Shown in pieces: positions 1-8,709 of a stretch of 64,000 bases of DNA. Source of the stretch: an uncultured Bacteroidales bacterium (GTDB taxonomy: Bacteria; Bacteroidota; Bacteroidia; Bacteroidales; UBA932); contig UQMB01000009.1 in assembly GCA_900541925.1 (NCBI GenBank), forward strand, positions 1 through 64,000, written 5' to 3'. Each line of letters opens with the position of its first letter. Positions within the stretch are counted from its first letter, which is position 1. The notes below the pieces were generated by a model. That model was not told the origin of the DNA. It made no database searches and saw only the letters and a program-made list of their open reading frames with translations. A program made the position numbers and the translations under genes.

Positions 1-36
1 ATAGTACTTCTTTTGTAATTCTGAGCGTAATTTCAT
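1..36 (-). CDS. N-terminus of an unidentified gene, cut by the window edge
   Basis: A minus-strand ATG at 36-34 opens a frame that runs off the left edge and reads MKLRSELQKKYY. A purine-rich stretch (AGAGAC) lies about 8 nt upstream of the ATG. It would follow tadA on the same strand after about 87 nt. Twelve residues are too few to name a family, and the frame could be chance. Confidence 0.35.
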   Translation of the reverse strand, partial: MKLRSELQKKYY

Positions 37-123
37 GATGATTGTCTCTTTTTTTTGAGTCAACCATTTTCAGTCCAATACACCCCTGCCGGACTTCCCC
101 GGCACCGCATCCTGCCTCGCGGC

Positions 124-558
124 TCATCGCTTGGCCTTGAAATACGAGCTCACGAGTTCCGAACACTCGCCGGAGAGAACTCCGGACACCGTGACAGTCC
201 TGGGATGCAGAAGAGACGGGGAGAAAAGGGAGAAGCCGCGTTTAGGATCCGCAGCCCCATAGACAAGACCGCCGAGCTGCGCCCAAAAGAGAGCGGCCGC
301 GCACATCGGGCACGGCTCCACCGTGACATATAAAGTGCAGTCATTGAGATACTTCCCTCCGATCGCCTCCGTGGCGGCGGTGAGGGCAATCATCTCGGCG
401 TGGGCCGTGGGATCGTGCAGACGCTCGGTCATGTTATGCCCACGCGCTATAATGCGCCCACGGCACACCACCACCGCCCCCACTGGCACCTCATCCTCTT
501 CTATGGCGGCCTGCGCCTCGCGCAGCGCCTCACGCATATATTTTTCGTTGTCCTCCAT
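124..558 (-). CDS. tadA: tRNA-specific adenosine deaminase TadA
   Basis: Cytidine/deoxycytidylate deaminase-fold enzyme of 144 aa that converts A34 to inosine in tRNA-Arg(ACG). The zinc site is complete: H53-A-E55 supplies one ligand and the catalytic Glu, and P82-C83-P-M-C86 supplies the two Cys ligands. Length is normal for bacterial TadA. The ATG overlaps the stop codon of the upstream hydrolase by one base (TGATG), which suggests translational coupling. A generic cytosine/guanine deaminase is the alternative, but the short length and the PCPMC motif favour TadA. Confidence 0.9.
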   Translation of the reverse strand: MEDNEKYMREALREAQAAIEEDEVPVGAVVVCRGRIIARGHNMTERLHDPTAHAEMIALTAATEAIGGKYLNDCTLYVTVEPCPMCAAALFWAQLGGLVYGAADPKRGFSLFSPSLLHPRTVTVSGVLSGECSELVSSYFKAKR

Positions 559-1463
559 CAGACGAGCCTGGATAGAATGTCATCCCAGACCTGACGCTTC
601 CCGGTCTCATTGAGAATCTCGTGGCGCATGCCCTCGTAGAGCTTGAGGTCCGTGTTCTTGTATCCGACCTGCTTCATGAGATCCACAGCCTTGCCTATCG
701 CCTTCTCGCTGATCAGGCACGGGTCCTCGGCTCCGGAGATGAAATGCACCGGCAGTTCCGGATTGATCAGTTTCCAGCCCTTGCGGGAATAGCAATCCTT
801 CATCAGGGCCGTGAGATTCGAGAATCCATTGGCCGTGAACTGGAACATGCAGAGCGGATCGCTGTGGTATTCTTCCAGAGTCTGCTTGTCGGAGCAGACC
901 CAGGCCACCGGGTAACCCTCCTGGGCGAACGGCGCGTTGAACGACCCGAACGAGAGTTTCTGAAGAATCTTCGGCCTGCTGTGCCCGCCGGCGAACAGGG
1001 CGAAGCAGTCGGCAAGGAACTTCCCCGCGCTCTTGGCGGGATTGTCACTAGGGCAGCCGCAGACGAAGAGCGTGTCGATCATGCCGTCATACCGCTTCGT
1101 GAACGAGCGGACGACCATGGACCCCATGCTGTGCCCGAGCAGAATGTGCTTCAAGGACGGATACTGCGACTTCGCCCAGTCCGACACCACCCTGACATCC
1201 TCCACCATGGCTCTCCATCCGCCCTTATACATGAAGCCAAGGTCGTCGGGAGTCTTGACGGATTCCCCGTGCCCGCGGTGGTCGTGGATGACGCAGACAT
1301 ATCCGTGAGCGGAAAGGTACTCCATGAACGGGATATATCTTTCCTTGTGCTCGCACATTCCGTGCACTATCTGGAAAACGCCCTTCGGGGAGCCCTCCGG
1401 CTCGCTCACGAGCACGGCGAGGCTGAGGTCGTCGGCAGAAGCTTTGAGTTTCAGTGATTTCAT
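558..1463 (-). CDS. Alpha/beta hydrolase, lysophospholipase/monoacylglycerol lipase-like
   Basis: A 301-aa cytoplasmic serine hydrolase of the Hydrolase_4 type (PldB / monoglyceride lipase-like). The oxyanion region HGMCEH is at about 34-39. The DHRGHGES motif is at about 61-68, the nucleophile elbow GHSMGS has Ser112, and an Asp (SGAEDPC) and a His (GMRHEIL) near the C-terminus complete the triad. No signal peptide is visible. It shares a TGATG junction with tadA. Known family members cleave lysophospholipids or monoacylglycerols; the substrate here is inferred only from family. The divergent neighbour glpK would consume glycerol released by such a lipase. Confidence 0.8.
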   Translation of the reverse strand: MKSLKLKASADDLSLAVLVSEPEGSPKGVFQIVHGMCEHKERYIPFMEYLSAHGYVCVIHDHRGHGESVKTPDDLGFMYKGGWRAMVEDVRVVSDWAKSQYPSLKHILLGHSMGSMVVRSFTKRYDGMIDTLFVCGCPSDNPAKSAGKFLADCFALFAGGHSRPKILQKLSFGSFNAPFAQEGYPVAWVCSDKQTLEEYHSDPLCMFQFTANGFSNLTALMKDCYSRKGWKLINPELPVHFISGAEDPCLISEKAIGKAVDLMKQVGYKNTDLKLYEGMRHEILNETGKRQVWDDILSRLV

Positions 1464-1485
1464 CGGCTGTGTGTTTTGGCTGCAA

Positions 1486-1520
1486 TTTAGACATAAAATT
1501 CGGGATTAGCAGTATCTTTG
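1486..1520 (+). promoter_or_regulatory. glpK promoter (Bacteroidota -7 box)
   Basis: TATCTTTG at 1513-1520 matches TAnnTTTG. A weak -33 (TTTAG) lies near 1486. The box ends 4 nt before the glpK ATG, so transcription would begin at or inside the start codon. Confidence 0.6.
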
Positions 1521-1524
1521 CCAC

Positions 1525-2997
1525 ATGAGCAGATATATCTTGTCAGTGGACCAGGGAACCAGCAGTTCCAAGGCCATAGTTTTCGACGATCACGGACACC
1601 AGGTAGCGATGTGCTCCAGGGAATTCACCCAGCTCTTCCCGCGCCAGGCGTGGGTGGAGCAGAACCCCCTGGACATCCTGTCCTCGGTGCGCGCGGCGGT
1701 CAACGAAGCCGTGGCGCAGGTGCGCGATTGCGAGATCGCGGCCATGGGCATCACCAACCAGCGCGAGACGACCATTGTCTGGGACGCCGCCTCCGGCAGG
1801 CCGATCTGCAACGCCATAGTATGGCAGGACCGCCGGACAGCCTCCTTCTGCGACTCGCTCAAGGCAAAGGGCCTCACGGAGATGATCCAGGCCAAGACGG
1901 GACTGGTCATCGACGCCTATTTCAGCGCCTCCAAGATAAGATGGATACTCCAGAATGTCCCTGGCGCCCGCAAGAAAGCCCAGGAAGGCAGGCTCCGCTT
2001 CGGCACTGTGGACAGCTGGCTCATCTGGAACCTCACCTCCGGCAAGGTACACGCCACCGATGTGAGCAACGCCTCCCGGACAATGCTGTTCAACATCAAC
2101 ACCCTCGCATGGGACAGAGAACTGCTTGAGCTGTTCGACATCCCGGAATCAATGCTGCCGCAGGTGCGTTCATCCGACTCGTTCTACGGGGAGGCCACGG
2201 TGCTCGGGCACAACATCCCCATCACCGGGGTCGCCGGGGACCAGCAGGCCGCCCTGTTCGGGCAGATGTGCACGGAAGAAGGCTCGGTGAAGAACACCTA
2301 CGGCACAGGCTGCTTCCTCCTGATGAACTGCGGCAGCAAGCCCATCCTCTCCGAAAACAGGCTGCTCACCACGGTCGCATGGAAAATCAAAGACAGGGTC
2401 GACTACGCCCTCGAAGGCAGCATTTTCGTGGCCGGGGCAGCGGTGCAGTGGCTCCGCGACGGACTCGGGATCATCAAGACTTCTTCCGAGATAGAGGCGC
2501 TCGCCTCCTCCGTCCCGGACAACGGGGGCGTGTATTTCGTGCCGGCCCTGACCGGGATGGGAGCCCCGTACTGGAATCAGGATGTCCGGGGAGTGCTGAC
2601 AGGGCTGACCCGCGGGACCACGGCCGCACACATAGCCAGGGCCACCCTCGAGGGCATAGCCTTCCAGACGATGGACATCGTCTCCGCGATGGAGCGGGAT
2701 GCAGGGATCCTCATCTCGGAGCTCAAGGTGGACGGGGGCGCGTCGCGCAACAACCTCCTGATGCAGTTCCAGGCCGACATCCTCGGCACAGAGGTCATCA
2801 GGCCGAAAGTCACGGAGATAACGGGACTCGGCGCAGCCTACATGGCAGGACTCGGAGCGGGAATCTGGTCCTCGGTCAGCGAGCTCCAGGACAACTGGGA
2901 AGCCGAGCGCCGCTTCTCCCGCCGGGCCTCCGAATCCCGGATGGCCGAATCCAAGGCCGCCTGGGCCTCCGCCGTCCGCAAAGCTCTGGCGGAGTAA
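1525..2997 (+). CDS. glpK: Glycerol kinase
   Basis: FGGY-family kinase of 490 aa that phosphorylates glycerol to sn-glycerol 3-phosphate with ATP. The N-terminal phosphate-binding motif DQGTSSSK starts at residue 9. The glycerol-contacting signature GITNQRETT is present, as are WQDRRT, the ATP-site segment TYGTGCFLLMN and the late DGGASRNNLLMQFQADI motif. Length is typical. No glpF or glpD lies beside it, so it appears monocistronic. The start is fixed by the promoter box directly upstream. Confidence 0.95.
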   Translation: MSRYILSVDQGTSSSKAIVFDDHGHQVAMCSREFTQLFPRQAWVEQNPLDILSSVRAAVNEAVAQVRDCEIAAMGITNQRETTIVWDAASGRPICNAIVWQDRRTASFCDSLKAKGLTEMIQAKTGLVIDAYFSASKIRWILQNVPGARKKAQEGRLRFGTVDSWLIWNLTSGKVHATDVSNASRTMLFNINTLAWDRELLELFDIPESMLPQVRSSDSFYGEATVLGHNIPITGVAGDQQAALFGQMCTEEGSVKNTYGTGCFLLMNCGSKPILSENRLLTTVAWKIKDRVDYALEGSIFVAGAAVQWLRDGLGIIKTSSEIEALASSVPDNGGVYFVPALTGMGAPYWNQDVRGVLTGLTRGTTAAHIARATLEGIAFQTMDIVSAMERDAGILISELKVDGGASRNNLLMQFQADILGTEVIRPKVTEITGLGAAYMAGLGAGIWSSVSELQDNWEAERRFSRRASESRMAESKAAWASAVRKALAE

Positions 2998-3019
2998 CGG
3001 AGCCTGCCAGCCCCCAAAA

Positions 3020-3394
3020 TCATTCAGACTGCTCTATTTCAAACACATACTTTCTTCCCGAGACACGGTGAAAGCCGCTCACCACCGCCTTGCGCGCCCG
3101 ACCGGTATCGTTTCTGTCCACACGGAAAGAAACCCAGGAATCAGTGGAGTAATATGTCGAGGAAAGCCATTCCGTATCCATTATCCAACATCCATAATGG
3201 CTCTCCGTCTTCTCAAAATAATACGATGAAGGGCCAAATTCTACTGACATTGTCTCCACGGCAAGGTTCACATCATATCCCGTCTCTCCGCCTTCAGCCC
3301 CGACACTATAAGAAAAACGTACCGGAGCATCCTTGTCACAGGATGACGCCACAAATAAAAGCGCCAGAAACAAGACTCGAAAATATGGTTTCAT
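3020..3394 (-). CDS. Secreted lipoprotein with BACON-like beta domain (copy A)
   Basis: A 124-aa predicted lipoprotein. The ATG at 3394 gives a signal peptide with lipobox VASSC followed by DKD; a longer frame upstream lacks a signal peptide. The C-terminal half (WVSFRVDRNDTGRARKAVV... FEIEQ) follows the pattern of the BACON domain (Trp-hydrophobic strand, N-x-G-x-x-R, final I-x-Q). The last residues, from RKAVVSG onward, are almost identical to the next lipoprotein upstream (3399-3776). About 75 bp of their 3' ends match, so these are tandem duplicates. Function unknown; BACON domains are commonly mucin- or glycan-binding. Confidence 0.6.
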   Translation of the reverse strand: MKPYFRVLFLALLFVASSCDKDAPVRFSYSVGAEGGETGYDVNLAVETMSVEFGPSSYYFEKTESHYGCWIMDTEWLSSTYYSTDSWVSFRVDRNDTGRARKAVVSGFHRVSGRKYVFEIEQSE

Positions 3395-3398
3395 GCTG

Positions 3399-3776
3399 TC
3401 ATTCAGATTGTTCAATTTCAAACACATACTTTCTTCCCGAGACACGGTGAGACCCGCTCACCACCGCCTTGCGCTTCAGGCCCGTATCGTTTTCGCTGGA
3501 GAATATCGACAACTGTTTCAATTCAGGATAATAGGCAGCATCAACCCATTCATGGTTCTCCAGCGAGAATATATCTTCCCCCGAATATGCGCAATCTATG
3601 TTCAGCGTCAGACTGGCCCCGTCAAGATCCACATTGTAATCTTTACGACCGCTTTTTGCGTCAAAACTGCAAGAAAAGTACACGGGAGAATACCCCTGCT
3701 CTTTCTCGCATGATGACAGTCCGGCCACAGACACCGCCAGACATACCAATGCTCCTATATAACCGTTTATTCTCAT
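3399..3776 (-). CDS. Secreted lipoprotein with BACON-like beta domain (copy B)
   Basis: A 125-aa lipoprotein with signal peptide and lipobox GLSSC followed by EKEQ. Like its downstream paralogue it ends in GRKYVFEIEQSE and has the TGxKRKAVVSGSHRVSG segment. The middle part (YNVDLDGASLTLNIDCAYSG) has diverged. The ATG overlaps the stop of the upstream short gene (ATGA, 3773-3776), so the three form a transcription unit. No enzymatic motif is visible. Role inferred: surface or periplasmic binding protein. Confidence 0.6.
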   Translation of the reverse strand: MRINGYIGALVCLAVSVAGLSSCEKEQGYSPVYFSCSFDAKSGRKDYNVDLDGASLTLNIDCAYSGEDIFSLENHEWVDAAYYPELKQLSIFSSENDTGLKRKAVVSGSHRVSGRKYVFEIEQSE

Positions 3777-4063
3777 TCAGTCTCAATACTTCTCACCAAC
3801 ACGAAATCAAGTTCATCGTGCGTCTCCGCCAAGGCCCGGAGTTTGGCATCGTCCAACGCCATGCTCTTGAGCAACGCATATCTGGCCTTCAACGGCTTCG
3901 ATTGCAAAGACACGGTATCTATTGACGAAAGCCTCTGCAATGCCTCCGACGGATCTTTTTCCATTATCGCCTCGACGCCGTCCAGCATTTCATGCTGAAT
4001 GGCGTCACCAGCGCAGGCACAGGACAATACAAGCGCTGCAACCAGAACAGCTACTCTACGCAT
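3773..4063 (-). CDS. Short lipoprotein resembling the truncated start of a TPR regulator
   Basis: A 96-aa protein with a signal peptide (VLSCAC lipobox). The sequence MEKDPSEALQRLSSIDT...KARYALLKSMALD matches the opening helices of the long Bacteroidales TPR/helix-turn-helix lipoproteins, where a similar 'A-L..L-x-x-ID...ARYALL-x-S-x-AL-D' pattern recurs. Those are several hundred residues long; here the frame ends soon after the first repeat-like unit. It may be a truncated remnant or a stand-alone minimal version. It is translationally coupled to the next lipoprotein. Confidence 0.5.
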   Translation of the reverse strand: MRRVAVLVAALVLSCACAGDAIQHEMLDGVEAIMEKDPSEALQRLSSIDTVSLQSKPLKARYALLKSMALDDAKLRALAETHDELDFVLVRSIETE

Positions 4064-4065
4064 GG

Positions 4066-4401
4066 CTACTCCCGGACATGATGCGGCATGCCTTCAGGGG
4101 TGACAATCGAGATCTCGCAGAGACCGCCTACGGCGCCGGAACTGTCGGTCCAGGCGCTCTGGAAAATCAGCTTATGCACTCCACGCTTCTCTATCGTGTA
4201 ACAGTTGCTACCGCCGCTCTCAAGCAGGCCGCGGATGATTTCACGCGAGCGCTCCGAGTGGCAGTCGAAGAGATTGCGGCCGATAAGGTCGCCGTGACGG
4301 CTATATTGGCGCACCGCCTTGTCGTTCATATATATGATGATGCCGTCCTTGTCGCAGACGGTGATGGAGCAGTCCAGCCCCCAAGCCCAGTCAGGAATCA
4401 T
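4066..4401 (-). CDS. Stand-alone PAS-domain protein
   Basis: A 111-aa protein consisting of one PAS fold: DWAWGLDCSITVCDKDGIIIYMNDKAV...GRNLFDCH is the N-terminal beta strands and helices, and the C-terminal strands are LIFQSAWTDSSGAVGGLCEISI. There is no transmembrane segment, kinase, GGDEF or HTH. In well-known families similar single PAS proteins bind small ligands or heme, or dock to partners. Gene order suggests cotranscription with the three downstream lipoproteins (2-nt gap to the next start). Its upstream region holds the 159-bp repeat element. Confidence 0.75.
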   Translation of the reverse strand: MIPDWAWGLDCSITVCDKDGIIIYMNDKAVRQYSRHGDLIGRNLFDCHSERSREIIRGLLESGGSNCYTIEKRGVHKLIFQSAWTDSSGAVGGLCEISIVTPEGMPHHVRE

Positions 4402-4475
4402 GTCAACAGTTTTTTGCCACTAAAGCTAATAAAAATCGCAGTACTCGCAAAAAATCAACATGTCCACGCCACAAA

Positions 4476-4634
4476 GTAATCGGCAAAAAATAAGTTGCCG
4501 CAGATTTGGCAAAGATTTTTGAGGATAGATTTCTTTTTGAAGAAGGAGTGTGCCGGTGGCACATGACTGATGAAAAAAGGAATATTGACCAAAAAGATTG
4601 CCTAAGGTGATGCAACTTATTTTTTGACGATTAC
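4476..4634. repeat. 159-bp inverted-repeat element (MITE-like), copy A
   Basis: The element begins GTAATCGGCAAAAAATAAG and ends with the inverted copy of the same 23-bp terminus (one mismatch). The two arms are imperfectly complementary along the whole length, with a central GTGCC..GGCAC. A full second copy of exactly the same length lies inverted at 30276-30434, and a 34-bp fragment of one end is at 29359. It encodes nothing convincing and has no transposase. Likely a non-autonomous MITE or a large palindromic intergenic repeat. Confidence 0.8.
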
Positions 4635-4698
4635 AAAATGAAGACCGGTGTATTTTTATCAGAGATATTCAGTAGATTTACTCCGGCAGAATAGAAGT

Positions 4699-5223
4699 AT
4701 GACTGGAAACGCTTACATTATACGCAAAGCTCTGCCGGCAGACATTCCGGCAGTGGCGGCCCTTGCCGACTCTGCAAGACAGATAATGCGCAGCAGCGGC
4801 AACCCGTCCCAATGGAGCGGAGGATACCCGTCCATCACCCTCATTGAGGATGACATCCGTTCAGCAGACTGCTATCTTGTAACGGACGGCTGTACTCCCG
4901 TGGGCTCATTCGTATTCAGGCAGGGCCCTGACCCGTCGTACGCCTCGATAAGAGACGGGCATTGGGCAGAGGATTCCAGTCCCTACATGGTCATACACCG
5001 GATCACCAGCATCCCGGAAGCACATGGGGTTTTCGCTTCATCCATGGAATTCTGCAAATCACGCTGCGGCAATATCCGCATCGACACTCACAAGGACAAC
5101 CTCATAATGCGGCGCCTTGTCATCAAGCACGGATTCCGCCACTGCGGGACCATCTCCCTCGCGGGCGGCGGCGGTGAGCGCCTGGCCTACCAGTGGTTGC
5201 GTCCGGCTCATCCGGACGAATAG
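4699..5223 (+). CDS. GNAT-family N-acetyltransferase
   Basis: A 174-aa protein from the ATG at 4699; an in-frame ATG at 4648 would add 17 residues that begin inside unlikely sequence. The IRKALPADIPAVAALADSAR start, the CYLVTDGCTPVGSFVF strand pair and the late IRIDTHKDNLIMRRLVIKHGF segment are the standard GNAT acetyl-CoA fold, the last being the 'N-x-x-M-x-x-x-x-x-K-x-GF' element common in Bacteroidales acetyltransferases. Substrate unknown. It stands alone, with no partner in the same orientation. Confidence 0.8.
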   Translation: MTGNAYIIRKALPADIPAVAALADSARQIMRSSGNPSQWSGGYPSITLIEDDIRSADCYLVTDGCTPVGSFVFRQGPDPSYASIRDGHWAEDSSPYMVIHRITSIPEAHGVFASSMEFCKSRCGNIRIDTHKDNLIMRRLVIKHGFRHCGTISLAGGGGERLAYQWLRPAHPDE

Positions 5224-5764
5224 AGCCCCTCCCGGCAGCCTCTTGCGTACAGAATCAGGCCTTCTGTTGTACGGGACGGCCTCGCCGGACAGTGCGGTGC
5301 AGAAAATGGCCCTGTGGTGTACGCGAGGCTCGTCTTAGCATCGGGGGCTGCGCGCGGCAGTGGCAGCAAGAGCAGGTGCGGAGGAAATTCTGCCGTTCGG
5401 ACGGTGGCAGATAACACGCTGACAATCAAGCAAAAGAGCACTTTACCTGTCCGCATACAGGGACGGGTAAAACCTTTAATCTATTCTGTATCAAGGCGTT
5501 ATCCGCCACCGCTCGGAACGACGAAACCGCGGAGACGCTCGAATCGGGCTTCCGACGTAACCGCGGAGACGCTTACGCCGCATCTGCTCTGCAGCCACCT
5601 CGCCCTCATGGGCTTCCATCGCAGCGGCGCCAATACTATCCGCCACCAGCTTCCGCTTGCGCCCGCCGCCCGTTCTGCATGATGACCTGCGCTGCTGCCA
5701 CCGCCGCGCCGCTTATGCGGGTCCGAAGTCACGAAAAGCCTGACCCCGCCCCTGAAGCCCAAGG
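5224..5764. other. Gene-free interval with imperfect short repeats
   Basis: No frame here has family-like sequence. Three things stand out: an imperfect two-copy repeat of about 50 bp at 5243-5329, a 15-bp direct repeat (ACCGCGGAGACGCT) near 5525 and 5559, and high GC content. The frames on both strands read as Arg/Pro/Ser-rich low-complexity peptides and are probably noncoding. Confidence 0.5.
5243..5329. repeat. Dispersed intergenic repeat, copy 1
   Basis: Two diverged hairpin-like units (GTACAGAA...TTGTACG and GTGCAGAA...GTGTACG). A homologous two-unit stretch with the same spacer element (ACGG-x-C-x-x-CCTCGCC) lies at 29829-29914. Function unknown; it may be a remnant of a repeat family. 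Confidence 0.4.
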
Positions 5765-5804
5765 CAAAAGCCCCGGCTGGAGAGTGATTCCCGGCCGGGG
5801 CTTA
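5765..5804 (-). terminator. Intrinsic terminator of the rimP-nusA-infB operon
   Basis: 12-bp stem AGCCCCGGCYGG / CCGGCCGGGGCT around a 10-nt loop (5781-5790). On the minus strand it is followed by a short T run (TTTTG). It lies 22 nt after the infB stop. Confidence 0.8.
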
Positions 5805-5825
5805 AAACATATCCAATCGGAGCGC

Positions 5826-8705
5826 CTACAGCGTCCTCTTGACTTCCACAATCTGGAAGGCCTCGATGACGTCGCCCTCCTTGATGTCGTTATAGCCTGC
5901 GATGGCCATACCGCACTCCTTGCCGGCGATGACCTCCTTGACGGCATCCTTGCCAATCTGGAGAGAACTCAGCTCACCGGTATAGATCACGATACCATCA
6001 CGGATGAGGCGCACCTTGGACTTCTGCACCATCTTGCCGTCGCGGACAATACATCCGGCAATAGTGCCGACTTTGCTGATTCGGAAAGTCTGCTTGACCT
6101 CGGCGGTCGCGATGACCTCCTCCTTCTTCTCAGGCTCAAGCATACCCTCGATACCGTCCTTGACATCATTTATACAGTCGTAGATGACGGAGTAGAGACG
6201 GATCTCGATGCCCTCACGCTCGGCGGCCTTGCGGGCCTCCACGGTCGGGCGGACCTGGAATCCGACGATCACGGCGTCAGAAGCCTCGGCGAGGAGCACA
6301 TCGGACTCGGATATGCCGCCGACGGCCTTGTGAATCACGTTAACCTTGACCTCCTCGGTGGAGAGCTTGATGAGGGAATCGGAAAGGGCCTCCACGGAAC
6401 CGTCCACATCACCCTTGACGATAATGTTGAGTTCCTTGAAGTTACCGATGGCTATGCGGCGTCCTATCTCCTCGAGAGTCATGTGCTTCTGGGTCTTGAT
6501 GCCCTGGATGCGCAGGAGCTGCTCACGCTTGTTGGCGATGCTCTTGGCTTCCTTCTCGTCAGCCATCACATTGAACTTCTCGCCCGCCGCAGGAGCGCCG
6601 TTGAGACCGAGCACAGAGACAGGCGTGGAAGGACCGGCCTCCGTCACCTTCTGCCCACGCTCGTTGAACATGGACTTGATCCTTCCGTAATAGCTTCCGC
6701 AGAGCATCACATCCCCCTGACGGAGAGTGCCTTCCTGCACGAGTACCGTAGCGAGGTAGCCGCGGCCCTTGTCAAGTGACGACTCTATTACCGCTCCCAC
6801 TGCGAGCTTATTAGGATTGGCCTTCAGCTCGAGGATGTCAGTCTCAAGGAGCACCTTCTCGAGAAGCTTGTCCACATTGAGCCCCTTCTTCGCGGAAATC
6901 TCCTGGCACTGGTACTTGCCGCCCCAGTCCTCGACGAGGATGTTCATCTCGGCCAGCTGGCGGCGGATCTTCTCAGGATCAGCGCCCGGCTTGTCTATCT
7001 TGTTGATGGCAAACACCATAGGCACATTGGCAGCCTGGGCGTGGTTGATAGCCTCAATCGTCTGCGGCATCACGGCATCGTCCGCCGCGACTATGATGAT
7101 GGCGAGGTCGGTAAGCTGGGCGCCGCGCGCACGCATCGCCGTGAACGCCTCATGCCCCGGGGTATCCAGGAAAGTGATGCGGCGTCCGTCAGGCATCTTG
7201 ACATTGTATGCACCGATATGTTGCGTGATACCGCCGGCCTCACCGGCGATCACATTGGACTTGCGGATATAGTCAAGGAGAGAAGTCTTGCCGTGGTCCA
7301 CATGCCCCATCACAGTGATGATAGGCGGACGCGGCTTGAGGTCCTCCGGACGGTCAACCTGCTCGGACTGGCTGATTTCCTCCGTGATGTCAGCCGTGAC
7401 GAACTCGACCTTGTAGCCGAACTCCTCAGCCACGAGCACGAGGGTCTCGGCATCCAGCCTCTGGTTGATGGACACCATGAGTCCGAGACTCATGCAGGCG
7501 CCGATGACCTTCACCACAGGGGTGTTGTTCATAAGGGTGGCGAGGTCGTTGACAGTCACGAACTCCGTAACTTTCAGAACTTTCTGCTCCGCTGCCGCCT
7601 CCGCCATCTCGTCCTGGGTACGCTGCGCCGCAGCCTCCCTCTTCTCCTTGCGGTACTTGGCTCCGAAGCTGTTCTTCTTGCCCTCGTTCATCTTGGCATA
7701 AGTCTCCTTGACCTGCTTCTGAATCTCCTTCTGGAGCTCCTCCTGCTCGCTCTCGGTCAGAGCCGGCTTGAAACGGTCACGGTCGCGCTTGCGGCCCTTG
7801 CCCTGATTCTGCTGCTGGGCCTGCTGTCCGCCCTGGCGGCGGTCTTTGTTGTCCTTCTTAGGGGACTTCTCTATGTTCTCCCCGGCTTTGGCAACATCCA
7901 CCTTGCGGGTGCCCTTGCTTATGCGCTCGCGCTTCTTGGCCGGCTTGCGGTCAAACTGGCTGAGATCGATCTTGCCGACAACCTTGAGGGACGGCCCCGA
8001 AGACTCGGCGGCCGGCTTCACCTCTTCCGTCTTCGTCTTGGCGGGAGCAGGTTCGGCCTCTATCTTCGTCTCAGCATGGACAGGCTGCGAGGGCTTCACT
8101 TCCGGTGCAGGCTTCTCCTCGACGGCCTCCGCCTTCTTCTCGACCACTGGAGCGGCCTTCTCCTCTGCAGGAGCAGGTTTCACTTCCGGCACTGCGACAG
8201 GCTTCACTTCCTCCGCCGCCGGAGCCTGGCTCGCAGCCGGCTCAGACACCGGGGACACCTCCTTATGAGGCTCGGTCTCCACCGGCTCGGCCACAGGCGC
8301 AGCCTCCACCTTGACAGGCTCGGCTTTAACCGGCTCCACAGGTTTCACCTCCACCGGAGCCGGTTCCTCGACAGGCTTCGGGGCCGGCTGCTCTTTCTTG
8401 GAATTGATGAAGGTGTTGCTCTTGATGATAGTCTCCTTCTCAATCTCTTCCTCATCCTCGTCTTTCTTCGGCTTCCGGCTGGTCTTCTCGATGATCTCCG
8501 TTATCTTGATGTCCACCTTCTCGGCAGCCTGCTTGAGTTCCAGGTCCTTGCCGAACTGGCGACGTATGGCCGGCATGTACTCTTCCGAGATCTTGCCGTT
8601 AGGGTTGGCCTCGACCTCGACACCGATCTTGTGGAGGAAGCCCACAAGGTCGTCAAGGCCGACATTGAATTGTCTTATTATCCTATTTAATCTTATTTCT
8701 GCCAT
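5826..8705 (-). CDS. infB: Translation initiation factor IF-2
   Basis: A 959-aa GTPase that positions fMet-tRNA on the 30S subunit. The N-terminal IF2_N-like domain (IRLNRIIRQFNVGLDDLVGFL) is at 4-55. A long Pro/Ala/Glu/Lys/Val-rich linker follows (about 85-300), then a basic Arg/Gln segment, a second IF2_N-type unit (VTEFVTVNDLATLM), and the G domain with GHVDHGKT at 467, DTPGHEAF and NKIDKP. Domains II to IV follow, ending in GDVIEAFQIVEVKRTL. Length is normal for the phylum. The nusA stop lies 4 nt upstream, so it is the last gene of the operon. Confidence 0.97.
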   Translation of the reverse strand: MAEIRLNRIIRQFNVGLDDLVGFLHKIGVEVEANPNGKISEEYMPAIRRQFGKDLELKQAAEKVDIKITEIIEKTSRKPKKDEDEEEIEKETIIKSNTFINSKKEQPAPKPVEEPAPVEVKPVEPVKAEPVKVEAAPVAEPVETEPHKEVSPVSEPAASQAPAAEEVKPVAVPEVKPAPAEEKAAPVVEKKAEAVEEKPAPEVKPSQPVHAETKIEAEPAPAKTKTEEVKPAAESSGPSLKVVGKIDLSQFDRKPAKKRERISKGTRKVDVAKAGENIEKSPKKDNKDRRQGGQQAQQQNQGKGRKRDRDRFKPALTESEQEELQKEIQKQVKETYAKMNEGKKNSFGAKYRKEKREAAAQRTQDEMAEAAAEQKVLKVTEFVTVNDLATLMNNTPVVKVIGACMSLGLMVSINQRLDAETLVLVAEEFGYKVEFVTADITEEISQSEQVDRPEDLKPRPPIITVMGHVDHGKTSLLDYIRKSNVIAGEAGGITQHIGAYNVKMPDGRRITFLDTPGHEAFTAMRARGAQLTDLAIIIVAADDAVMPQTIEAINHAQAANVPMVFAINKIDKPGADPEKIRRQLAEMNILVEDWGGKYQCQEISAKKGLNVDKLLEKVLLETDILELKANPNKLAVGAVIESSLDKGRGYLATVLVQEGTLRQGDVMLCGSYYGRIKSMFNERGQKVTEAGPSTPVSVLGLNGAPAAGEKFNVMADEKEAKSIANKREQLLRIQGIKTQKHMTLEEIGRRIAIGNFKELNIIVKGDVDGSVEALSDSLIKLSTEEVKVNVIHKAVGGISESDVLLAEASDAVIVGFQVRPTVEARKAAEREGIEIRLYSVIYDCINDVKDGIEGMLEPEKKEEVIATAEVKQTFRISKVGTIAGCIVRDGKMVQKSKVRLIRDGIVIYTGELSSLQIGKDAVKEVIAGKECGMAIAGYNDIKEGDVIEAFQIVEVKRTL

Positions 8706-8709
8706 TATA

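Noticed and set aside
87..104. Terminator after tadA
   Set aside because: TGCCGG-ACTTCC-CCGGCA forms a hairpin, but no T run follows on the minus strand.
4403..4615. 70-aa frame on the minus strand over the 159-bp element
   Set aside because: It lies inside the inverted repeat, and the related copy at 30295-30435 has an equivalent but non-conserved frame. It has no signal of coding beyond the repeat.
7041..8690. 549-aa plus-strand frame
   Set aside because: Entirely antisense to infB; its Leu/Arg/His-rich content is the complement of the Pro/Ala/Glu linker.
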